DNA from: Sympetrum striolatum
Taxonomy: Eukaryota > Arthropoda > Insecta > Odonata > Libellulidae
Length of the DNA: 64,000 nt
Reading direction: 5' to 3'
Assembly (NCBI GenBank): GCA_947579665.1
Contig: OX388344.1
Coordinates: forward strand, 13,200,346-13,264,345
Below are positions 1 to 10,400 of the stretch, in pieces. The notes beneath the pieces are model-generated. The model did not search any database. It worked only from the letters and a program-made list of their open reading frames with translations, and was not told the DNA's origin. The position numbers were made by a program, and so were the translations under genes. The first letter of the stretch is position 1, and each line of letters opens with the position of its first letter.

Positions 1-548
1 GAGATATAAGCGTTTGAAAATTTGAAAAATCGCAAATTTAAAATTGCTCAAAATCGATCCCCATTAATTCTGGTGGTAGGTATAATTATTGTTGATACTA
101 AATAAGCATTCGTACTGCGCTATCATTGCAAATAAGCGAGATATAAGCGTTTGAAAATTTGAAAAATCGCAAATTTAAAAATGCTCAAAATTGATCCCCA
201 TTAATTCTGGTGGTAGGTATAATTATTGTTGATACTAAATAAGCATTCGTTTTGCGCTATCATTGCAAATAAGCGAGATATAAGCGTTTGAAAATTTGAA
301 AAATCGCAAATTAAAAATTGCTCAAAATCGATCCTTATCAATTCTGGTGGTAGGTATAATTATTGTTGATACTAAATAAGCATTCGTTTTGCGCTATCAT
401 TGCAAATAAGCGAGATATAAGCGTTTGAAAATTTGAAAAATCGCAAATTTAAAATTGCTCAAAATCGATCCTTATTAATTCTGGTGGTAGGTATAATTAT
501 TGTTGATACTAAATAAGCATTCGTTTTGCGCTATCATTGCAAATAAGC

Positions 549-822
549 GAGATATAAGCGTTTGAAAATTTGAAAAATCACAAATTTAAAATTGCTCAAA
601 ATCGATCCCTATTAATTCTGGTGGTAGGTATAATTATTGCAGATACTAAATAAGCATTCGTTTTGCGCTATCATTGCAAATAAGCGAGATATAAGCGTTT
701 GAAAATTTGAAAAATCGCAAATTTAAAATTGCTCAAAATCGATCCCCATTAATTCTGGTGGTAGGTATAATTATTGCAGATACTAAATAAGCATTCGTTT
801 TGCGCTATCATTGCAAATAAGC
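549..822. repeat. Two adjacent monomers marked TTGCAGATAC
   Basis: Both units read ATTGCAGATAC where the consensus has ATTGTTGATAC. The only other occurrences are two adjacent units around 13,100 and 13,237, exactly 12,460 bp away. The pair is therefore a clean marker of the long-range duplication and lies next to its left end. Confidence 0.9.
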
Positions 823-959
823 GAGATATAAGCGTTTGAAAATTTGAAAAATCGAAAATTTAAAATTGCTCAAAATCGATCCCCACTAAATCTGGTGGTA
901 GGTATATTTATTGTTGATACTAAGTAATTATTCGTTTTGCGCTATCATTGCAAATAAGC
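823..959. repeat. Divergent monomer (copy at 13,283-13,419)
   Basis: This unit has several changes from consensus in one copy: TCGAAAATTT, CCCCACTAAATCTGG, GGTATATTTATTG and TAAGTAATTATTCG. The copy at 13,283-13,419 shares all of them except that TAAGTAATTA reads TAAATAATTA there, a change made after the duplication. It is among the most diverged units seen. Confidence 0.9.
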
Positions 960-1930
960 GAGATATAAGCGTTTGAAAATTTGAAAAATCGCAAATTAAA
1001 AATTGCTGAAAATCGATCCATATTAATTCTGGTGGTAGGTATAATTATTGTTGATACTAAATAAGCATTCGTTTTGCGCTATCATTGCAAATAAGCGAGA
1101 TATAAGCGTTTGAAAATTTGAAAAATCGCAAATTTAAAATTGCTCAAAATCGATCCCCATTAATTCTGGTGGTAGGTATAATTATTGTGGATACTAAATA
1201 AGCATTCATTTTGCGCTATCATTGCAAATAAGCGAGATATAAGCGTTTGAAAATTTGAAAAATCGCAAATTTAAAATTGCTCAAAATCGATCCATATTAA
1301 TTCTGGTGGTAGGTATAATTATTGTTGATACTAAATAAGCATTCGTACTGCGCTATCATTGCAAATAAGCGAGATATAAGCGTTTGAAAATTTGAAAAAT
1401 CGCAAATTCAAAAATGCTCAAAATAGATCCCCATTAATTCTGGTGGTAGGTATAATTATTGTTGATACTAAATAAGCATTCGTTTTGCGCTATCATTGCA
1501 AAGAAGCGAGATATAAGCGTTTGAAAATTTGAAAAATTGCAAATTTAAAATTGCTCAAAATCGATACTTATTAATTCTGGTGGTAGGTATAATTATTGTT
1601 GATACTAAATAAGCATTCGTACTGCGCTATCATTGCAAATAAGCGAGATATAAGCGTTTGAAAATTTGAAAAATCGCAAATTAAAAATTGCTCAAAATCG
1701 ATACTTATTAATTCTGGTGGTAGGTATAATTATTGTTGATACTAAATAAGCATTCGTTTTGCGCTATCATTGCAAATAAGCGAGATATAAGCGTTTGAAA
1801 ATTTGAAAAATCGTAAATTTAAAATTGCTCAAAATCGATCCATATTAATTCTGGTTGTAGGTATAACTATTGTTGATACTAAATAAGCATTCGTTTTGCG
1901 CTATCATTGCAAATAAGCGAGATATAAGCG

Positions 1931-1946
1931 TTTGAAAATTTGAAAA
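1931..1946 (+). repeat. 8-bp direct repeat TTTGAAAA x2 inside the monomer
   Basis: Unit positions 13-20 and 21-28 are two adjacent copies of TTTGAAAA. This gives a natural slippage site, and one unit in the window (60,801-60,930) has lost exactly one copy. Units reading GTTTAAAA have a G-to-A change in the first copy. Confidence 0.9.
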
Positions 1947-1957
1947 ATCGCAAATTT
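1936..1957. other. Inverted repeat AAATTTG / CAAATTT inside the monomer
   Basis: In the reference monomer, unit positions 18-24 (AAATTTG) and 33-39 (CAAATTT) are perfect reverse complements separated by the 8-base spacer AAAAATCG. The dyad is present in most units. Variants that change the right arm exist, for example AAATTAAAAATTG and AAATAAAAAATTG. It could form a small hairpin or be a site for a dimeric binding protein; neither can be shown from the sequence. An overlapping imperfect palindrome, GCAAATTTAAAATTGC (unit 32-47), matches its own reverse complement at 14 of 16 positions. Confidence 0.8.
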
Positions 1958-2019
1958 AAAATTGCTCAAAATCGATCCCCATTAATTCTGGTGGTAGGTA
2001 TAATTATTGTTGATACTAA

Positions 2020-2067
2020 ATAAGCATTCGTTTTGCGCTATCATTGCAAATAAGCGAGATATAAGCG
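2020..2067 (+). repeat. Three ATAAGC motifs per monomer
   Basis: ATAAGC occurs at unit positions 102-107, 132-137 and 6-11 of the following unit. The last two are extended to ATAAGCG and begin 11 bp apart, about one helical turn. Between the first two lies the small inverted repeat TTTGC / GCAAA (unit 114-118 and 128-132, 9-base spacer). The first ATAAGC is lost in the common AAATAGGC and AAATTAGC units, while the other two are almost invariant. The motifs may be remnants of a shorter ancestral repeat or protein contact points; this is inference. Confidence 0.7.
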
Positions 2068-2193
2068 TTTGAAAATTTGAAAAATCGCAAATTTAAAATT
2101 GCTTCAAAATCGATCCCCATTAATTCTGGTGGTAGGTATAATTATTGTTGATACTAAATAAGCATTCGTACTGCGCTATCATTGCAAATAAGC
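2056..2193. repeat. 138-bp monomer with GCTTCAAAAT insertion
   Basis: A one-base insertion turns GCTCAAAAT into GCTTCAAAAT. The same insertion is found at 14,561 and 16,890, shifts of 12,460 and then 2,329 bp. Three copies of one rare indel record two successive duplication events. Confidence 0.9.
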
Positions 2194-3015
2194 GAGATAT
2201 AAGCGTTTGAAAATTTGAAAAATCGCAAATTCAAAAATGCTCAAAATCGATCCCCATTAATTCTGGTGGTAGGTATAATTATTGTTGATACTAAATAAGC
2301 ATTCGTTTTGCGCTATCATTGCAAATAAGCGAGATATAAGCGTTTGAAAATTTGAAAAATCGCAAATTTAAAATTGCTCAAAATCGATACTTATTAATTC
2401 CGGTGGTAGGTATAATTATTGTTGATACTAAATAAGCATTCGTACTGCGCTATCATTGCAAATAAGCGAGATATAAGCGTTTGAAAATTTGAAAAATCGC
2501 AAATTAAAAATTGCTCAAAATCGATACTTATTAATTCTGGTGGTAGGTATAATTATTGTTGATACTAAATAAGCATTCATTTTGCGCTATCATTGCAAAT
2601 AAGCGAGATATAAGCGTTTGAAAATTTGAAAAATCGTAAATTTAAAATTGCTCAAAATCGATCCATATTAATTCTGGTGGTAGGTATAACTATTGTTGAT
2701 ACTAAATAAGCATTCGTTTTGCGCTATCATTGCAAATAAGCGAGATATAAGCGTTTGAAAATTTGAAAAATCGCAAATTTAAAATTGCTCAAAATCGATC
2801 CCCATTAATTCTGGTGGTAGGTATAATTATTGTTGATACTAAATAAGCATTCGTTTTGCGCTATCATTGCAAATAAGCGAGATATAAGCGTTTGAAAATT
2901 TGAAAAATCGCAAATTAAAAATTGCTCAAAATCGATCCCCATTAATTCTGATGGTAGGTATAATTATTGTTGATACTAAATAAGCATTCGTTTTGCGCTA
3001 TCATTGCAAATAAGC

Positions 3016-3151
3016 GAGATATAAGCGTTTGAAAATTTGAAAAATCGCAAATTTAAAATTGCTCAAAATCGATCCCCATTATTCTGGTGGTATTTATAAT
3101 TATTGTTGATACTAAATAAGCATTCGTTTTGCGCTATCATTGCAAATAAGC
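3016..3151. repeat. 136-bp monomer with CATTATTC deletion and TATTTATAATT
   Basis: This unit lacks one base in CCATTAATTC and reads GGTATTTATAATT for GGTAGGTATAATT. The same double variant occurs at about 15,540 and 17,870, on the same 12,460 and 2,329 shifts as the GCTTC insertion. Confidence 0.9.
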
Positions 3152-3579
3152 GAGATATAAGCGTTTGAAAATTTGAAAAATCGCAAATTTAAAATTGCTC
3201 AAAATCGATCCTTATTTATTCTGGTGGTAGGTATAATTATTGTTGATACTAAATAAGCATTCGTTTTGCGCTATCATTGCAAATAGGCGAGATATAAGCG
3301 TTTGAAAATTTGAAAAATCGCAAATTTAAAATTGCTCAAAATCGATCCATATTAATTCTGGTGGTAGGTATAATTATTGTTGATACTAAATAAGCATTCA
3401 TTTTGCGCTATCATTGCAAATAAGCGAGATATAAGCTTTTGAAAATTTGAAAAATCGCAAATTAAAAATTGCTCAAAATCGATCCTTATTAATTCTGGTG
3501 GTAGGTATAATTATTGTTGATACTAAATAAGCATTCGTTTTGCGCTATCATTGCAAATAAGCGAGATATAAGCGTTTGA

Positions 3580-4400
3580 AAATTTGAAAAATCGTAAATT
3601 TAAAATTGCTCAAAATCGATCCATATTAATTCTGGTGGTAGGTATAACTATTGTTGATACTAAATAAGCATTCGTTTTGCGCTATCATTGCAAATAAGCG
3701 AGATATAAGCGTTTGAAAATTTGAAAAATCGCAAATTAAAAATTGCTCAAAATCGATCCTAATTAATTCTGGTGGTAGGTATAATTATTGTTGATACTAA
3801 ATAGGCATTCGTTTTGCGCTATCATTGCAAATAAGCGAGATATAAGCGTTTGAAAATTTGAAAAATCGCAAATTTAAAATTGCTCAAAATCGATCCCCAT
3901 TAATTCTGGTGGTAGGTATAATTATTGTTGATACTAAATAAGCATTCGTTTTGCGCTATCATTGCAAATAAGCGAGATATAAGCGTTTGAAAATTTGAAA
4001 AATCGTAAATTTAAAATTGCTCAAAATCGATCCATATTAATTCTGGTGGTAGGTATAACTATTGTTGATACTAAATAAGCATTCGTTTTGCGCTATCATT
4101 GCAAATAAGCGAGATATAAGCGTTTGAAAATTTGAAAAATCGCAAATTAAAAATTGCTCAAAATCGATCCTAATTAATTCTGGTGGTAGGTATAATTATT
4201 GTTGATACTAAATAGGCATTCGTTTTGCGCTATCATTGCAAATAAGCGAGATATAAGCGTTTGAAAATTTGAAAAATCGCAAATTTAAAATTGCTCAAAA
4301 TCGATCCCCATTAATTCTGGTGGTAGGTATAATTATTGTTGATACTAAATAAGCATTCATTTTGCGCTATCATTGCAAATAAGCGAGATATAAGCGTTTG
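3580..4400. repeat. Three-monomer (411-bp) tandem duplication
   Basis: A trimer is repeated with a 411-bp shift: a unit with TCGTAAATTT, GATCCATA and TATAACTATT, then one with AAATTAAAAATTG, CGATCCTAATT and AAATAGGC, then a consensus-like CGATCCCCA unit. The CGATCCTAATT marker sits at 3,752 and 4,163. It recurs at 4,847 after five more units (684 bp, one unit being 136 bp). This cluster separates the left- and right-flavour domains. In the second copy of this region (18,541) only one CCTAATT unit is present. Confidence 0.85.
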
Positions 4401-7400
4401 AAAATTTGAAAAATCGCAAATTTAAAATTGCTCAAAATCGATCCCCATTAATTCTGGTGGTAGGTATAATTATTGTTGATACTAAATAAGCATTCGTATT
4501 GCGCTATCGTTGCAAATAAGCGAGATATAAGCGTTTGAAAATTTGAAAAATCGCAAATTTAAAATTGCTCAAAATCGATCCCCATTAATTCTGGTGGTAG
4601 GTATAATTATTGTTGATACTAAATAAGCATTCGTATTGCGCTATCGTTGCAAATAAGCGAGATATAAGCGTTTGAAAATTTGAAAAATCGCAAATTTAAA
4701 ATGCTCAAAATCGATCCCCATTAATTCTGGTGGTAGGTATAATTATTGTTGATACTAAATAAGCATTCATTTTGCGCTATCATTGCAAATAAGCGAGATA
4801 TAAGCGTTTGAAAATTTGAAAAATCGCAAATTAAAAATTGCTCAAAATCGATCCTAATTAATTCTGGTGGTAGGTATAATTATTGTTGATACTAAATAGG
4901 CATTCGTTTTGCGCTATCATTGCAAATAAGCGAGATATAAGCGTTTGAAAATTTGAAAAATCGCAAATTTAAAATTGCTCAAAATCGATCCCCATTAATT
5001 CTGGTGGTAGGTATAATTATTGTTGATACTAAATAAGCATTCATTTTGCGCTATCATTGCAAATAAGCGAGATATAAGCGTTTGAAAATTTGAAAAATCG
5101 CAAATTTAAAATTGCTCAAAATCGATCCCCATTAATTCTGGTGGTAGGTATAATTATTGTTGATACTAAATAAGCATTCGTATTGCGCTATCGTTGCAAA
5201 TAAGCGAGATATAAGCGTTTGAAAATTTGAAAAATCGCAAATTTAAAATGCTCAAAATCGATCCCCATTAATTCTGGTGGTAGGTATAATTATTGTTGAT
5301 ACTAAATAAGCATTCGTATTGCGCTATCATTGCAAATAAGCGAGATATAAACGTTTAAAAATTTGAAAAATCGCAAATTTAAAATTGCTCAAAATCGATC
5401 CCCATTAATTCTGGAGGTAGGTATAATTATTGTTGATACTAAATAGGCATTCGTTTTGCGCTATCATTGCAAATAAGCGAGATATAAGCGTTTGAAAATT
5501 TGAAAAATCGCAAATTTAAAATTGCTCAAAATGGATCCCCATTAATTCTGGTGGTAGGTATAATTATTGTTGATACTAAATAAGCATTCGTTTTGCGCTA
5601 TCATTGCAAATAAGCGAGATATAAGCGTTTGAAAATTTGAAAAATCGCAAATTTAAATTTCTCAAAATCGATCCCCATTAATTCTGGTGGTAGGTATAAT
5701 TATTGTTGATACTAAATAGGCATTCGTTTTGCGCTATCATTGCAAATAAGCGAGATATAAGCGTTTGAAAATTTGAAAAATCGCAAATTTAAAATTGCTC
5801 AAAATCGATCCCCATTAATTCTGGTTGTAGGTATAATTATTGTTGATACTAAATAAGCATTCGTATTGCGCTATCATTGCAAAGCAGCGAGATATAAGCG
5901 TTTGAAAATTTGAGAAATCGCAAATTTAAAATTGCTAAAAATCGATCCATATTAATTCTGGTGGTAGGTATAATTATTGTTGATACTAAATTAGCATTCG
6001 TATTGCGCTATCATTGCAAATAAGCGAGATATAAGCGTTTAAAAATTTGAAAAATCGCAAATTTAAAATTGCTCAAAATCGATCCTCATTAATTCTGGTG
6101 GTAGGTATAATTATTGTTGATACTAAATAGGCATTCGTTTTGCGCTATCATTGCAAATAAGCGAGATATAAGCGTTTGAAAATTTGAAAAATCGCAAATT
6201 TAAAATTGCTCAAAATCGATCCCCATTAATTCTGGTGGTAGGTATAATTATTGTTGATACTAAATAGGCATTCGTTTTGCGCTATCATTGCAAATAAGCG
6301 AGATATAAGCGTTTGAAAATTTGAAAAATCGCAAATTTAAAATTGCTCAAAATCGATCCATATTAATTCTGGTGGTAGGTATAATTATTGTTGATACTAA
6401 ATAAGCATTCGTATTGCGCTATCATTGCAAATAAGCGAGATATAAGCGTTTAAAAATTTGAAAAATCGCAAATTTAAAATTGCTCAAAATCGATCCCCAT
6501 TAATTCTGGTGGTAGGTATAATTATTGTTGATACTAAATAAGCATTCGTTTTGCGCTATCATTGCAAATAAGCGAGATATAAGCGTTTGAAAATTTGAAA
6601 AATCGCAAATTTAAAATTGCTCAAAATCGATCCTTATTAATTCTGGTGGTAGGTATAATTATTGTTGATACTAAATAGGCATTCGTTTTACGCTATCATT
6701 GCAAATAAGCGAGATATAAGCGTTTGAAAATTTGAAAAATCGCAAATTAAAAATTGCTCAAAATCGATCCCCATTAATTCTGGTGGTAGGTATAATTATT
6801 GTTGATACTAAATAGGCATTCGTTTTGCGCTATCATTGCAAATAAGCGAGATATAAGCGTTTGAAAATTTGAAAAATCGCAAATTTAAAATTGCTCAAAA
6901 TCGATCCCCATTAATTCTGGTGGTAGGTATAATTATTGTTGATACTAAATAGGCATTCGTTTTGCGCTATCATTGCAAATAAGCGAGATATAAGCGTTTG
7001 AAAATTTGAAAAATCGCAAATTTAAAATTGCTCAAAATCGATCCATATTAATTCTGGTGGTAGGTATAATTATTGTTGATACTAAATAAGCATTCGTATT
7101 GCGCTATCATTGCAAATAAGCGAGATATAAGCGTTTGAAAATTTGAAAAATCGCAAATTTAAAATTGCTCAAAATCGATCCCCATTAATTCTGGTGGTAG
7201 GTATAATTATTGTTGATACTAAATAAGCATTTGTTTTGCGCTATCATTGCAAATAAGCGAGATATAAGCGTTTGAAAATTTGAAAAATCGCAAATTTAAA
7301 ATTGCTCAAAATCGATCCCCATTAATTCTGGTGGTAGGTATAATTATTGTTGATACTAAATAGGCATTCGTTTTGCGCTATCATTGCAAATAAGCGAGAT

Positions 7401-10400
7401 ATAAGCGATTGAAAATTTGAAAAATCGCAAATTTAAAATTGCTCAAAATCGATCCATATTAATTCTGGTGGTAGGTATAATTATTGTTGATACTAAATAA
7501 GCATTCGTATTGCGCTATCATTGCAAATAAGCGAGATATAAGCGTTTAAAAATTTGAAAAATCGCAAATTTAAAATTGCTCAAAATCGATCCCCATTAAT
7601 TCTGGTGGTAGGTATAATTATTGTTGATACTAAATAAGCATTCGTTTTGCGCTATCATTGCAAATAAGCGAGATATAAGCGTTTGAAAATTTGAAAAATC
7701 GCAAATTTAAAATTGCTCAAAATCGATCCCCATTAATTCTGGTGGTAGGTATAATTATTGTTGATACTAAATAGGCATTCGTTTTGCGCTATCATTGCAA
7801 ATAACCGAGATATAAGCGTTTGAAAATTTGAAAAATCGCAAATTAAAAATTGCTCAAAATCGATCCCCATTAATTCTGGTGGTAGGTATAATTATTGTTG
7901 ATACTAAATAGGCATTCGTTTTGCGCTATCATTGCAAATAAGCGAGATATAAGCGTTTGAAAATTTGAAAAATCGCAAATTTAAAATTGCTCAAAATCGA
8001 TCCCCATTAATTCTGTTGGTAGGTATAATTATTGTTGATACTAAATAAGCATTCATTTTGCGCTATCATTGCAAATAAGCGAGATATAAGCGTTTGAAAA
8101 TTTGAAAAATCGCAAATTTTAAATTGCTCAAAATCGATCCCAATTAATTCTGGTGGTAGGTATAATTATTGTTGATACTAAATAGGCATTCGTTTTGCGC
8201 TATCATTGCAAATAAGCGAGATATAAGCGTTTGAAAATTTGAAAAATCGCAAATTAAAAATTGCTCAAAATCGATCCCCATTAATTCTGGTGGTAGGTAT
8301 AATTATTGTTGATACTAAATAAGCATTCGTTTTCCGCTATCATTGCAAATAAGCGAGATATAAGCGTTTGAAAATTTGAAAAATCGCAAATTTAAAATTG
8401 CTCAAAATCGATCCATATTAATTCTGGTGGTAGGTATAATTATTGTTGATACTAAATAAGCATTCGTATTGCGCTATCATTGCAAATAAGCGAGATATAA
8501 GCGTTTAAAAATTTGAAAAATCGCAAATTTAAAATTGCTCAAAATCGATCCCCATTAATTCTGGTGGTAGGTATAATTATTGTTGATACTAAATAGGCAT
8601 TCGTTTTGCGCTATCATTGCAAATAAGCGAGATATAAGCGTTTGAAAATTTGAAAAATCGCAAATTTAAAATTGCTCAAAATCGATCCCAATTAATTCTG
8701 GTGGTAGGTATAATTATTGTTGATACTAAATAGGCATTCGTTTTGCGCTATCATTGCAAATAAGCGAGATATAACCGTTTGAAAATTTGAAAAATCGCAA
8801 ATTTAAAATTGCTCAAAATCGATCCATATTAATTCTGGTGGTAGGTATAATTATTGTTGATACTAAATAAGCATTCGTATTGCGCTATCATTGCAAATAA
8901 GCGAGATATAAGCGTTTAAAAATTTGAAAAATCGCAAATTTAAAATTGCTCAAAATCGATCCCCATTAATTCTGGTGGTAGGTATAATTATTGTTGATAC
9001 TAAATAGGCATTCGTTTTGCGCTATCATTGCAAATAAGCGAGATATAAGCGTTTGAAAATTTGAAAAATCGCAAATTTAAAATTGCTCAAAATCGATCCA
9101 TATTTATTCTGGTGGTAGGTATAATTATTGTTGATACTAAATAAGCATTCGTATTGCGCTATCATTGCAAATAAGCGAGATATAAGCGTTTAAAAATTTG
9201 AAAAATCGCAAATTTAAAATTGCTCAAAATCGATCCCCATTAATTCTGGTGGTAGGTATAATTATTGTTGATACTAAATAAGCATTCGTTTTGCGCTATC
9301 ATTGCAAATAAGCGAGATATAAGCGTTTGAAAATTTGAAAAATCGCAAATTTAAAATTGCTCAAAATCGATCCCCATTAATTCTGGTGGTAGGTATAATT
9401 ATTTTTGATACTAAATAGGCATTCGTTTTGCGCTATCATTGCAAATAAGCGAGATATAAGCGTTTGAAAATTTGAAAAATCGCAAATTTAAAATTGCTCA
9501 AAATCGATCCCCATTAATTCTGTTGGTAGGTATAATTATTGTTGATACTAAATAAGCATTCATTTTGCGCTATCATTGCAAATAAGCGAGATATAAGCGT
9601 TTGAAAATTTGAAAAATCGCAAATTTAAAATTGCTCAAAATCGATCCCCATTAATTCTGGTGGTAGGTATAATTATTGTTGATACTAAATAAGCATTTGT
9701 ATTGCGCTATCGTTGCAAATAAGCGAGATATAAGCGTTTGAAAATTTGAAAAATCGCAAATTTTAAATGCTCAAAATCGATCCCCATTAATTCTGGTGGT
9801 AGGTATAATTATTGTTGATACTAAATAAGCATTCAATTTGCGCTATCATTGCAAATAAGCGAGATATAAGCGTTTGAAAATTTGAAAAATCGCAAATTTA
9901 AAATTGCTCAAAATCGATCCCAATTAATTCTGGTGGTAGGTATAATTATTGTTGATACTAAATAGGCATTCGTTTTGCGCTATCATTGCAAATAAGCGAG
10001 ATATAAGCGTTTGAAAATTTGAAAAATCGCAAATAAAAAATTGCTCAAAATCGATCCCTATTAATTCTGGTGGTAGGTATAATTATTGTTGATACTAAAT
10101 AAGCATTCGTTTTGCGCTATCATTGCAAATAAGCGAGATATAAGCGTTTGAAAATTTGAAAAATCGCAAATTTAAAATTGCTCAAAATCGATCCATATTA
10201 ATTCTGGTGGTAGGTATAATTATTGTTGATACTAAATAAGCATTCGTATTGCGCTATCATTGCAAATAAGCGAGATATAAGCGTTTAAAAATTTGAAAAT
10301 TCGCAAAATTAAAATTGCTCAAAATCGATCCTTATTAATTCTGGTGGTAGGTATAATTATTGTTGATACTAAATAGGCATTCGTTTTGCGCTATCATTGC

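Larger units (their letters stand above)
1919..2055 (+). repeat. Representative consensus monomer (137 bp)
   Basis: This unit carries the commonest base at the variable positions and serves as the reference for unit positions 1-137. An A/T-rich block with A-tracts lies at about 17-54. A short segment around 55-64 (CGATCCCCAT) is the most variable part. A G-rich stretch follows at about 72-80 (GGTGGTAGG). TATAATTATTGTTGATACTA spans 81-100, and a conserved tail containing GCGCTATCATTGCAAATAAG occupies the end. About 31% of the bases are G or C, and six CpG sites fall at 137/1, 11, 31, 55, 111 and 118. The phase is arbitrary, since it simply follows the first base of the window. Confidence 0.95.
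1..3580. repeat. Left-flavour satellite domain, copy 1
   Basis: Units here carry diagnostic variants that are rare in the right-flavour domains: GTACTGC instead of GTTTTGC, CGATACTTA instead of CGATCCCCA, TCGTAAATTT paired with TATAACTATT, and CAAATTCAAAAATGC. GTATTGC and GTTTAAAA units, common further right, are absent. From about 610 rightward the domain is duplicated at 13,070-16,045 with a shift of 12,460 bp. The right boundary is set where CCTAATTAATT and AAATAGGC units take over. Confidence 0.85.

Noticed and set aside
1990..1999. Telomere-like or G-quadruplex repeat in GGTGGTAGGT
   Set aside because: It has only isolated GG pairs once per 137 bp, with no tandem short telomeric repeat and no runs of three or more G.
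1998..2008. TATA-like promoter element (TATAATTATT)
   Set aside because: In 31% GC satellite DNA such a string is expected by chance, and there is no gene or conserved initiation context beside it; it recurs in all units.
2025..2042. CENP-B box-like motif at ATTCGTTTTGCGCTAT
   Set aside because: It begins with TTCG, but the required downstream A and CGGG core are missing, so it does not fit the canonical box. The TTCG is also frequently mutated to TTTG or TTCA.
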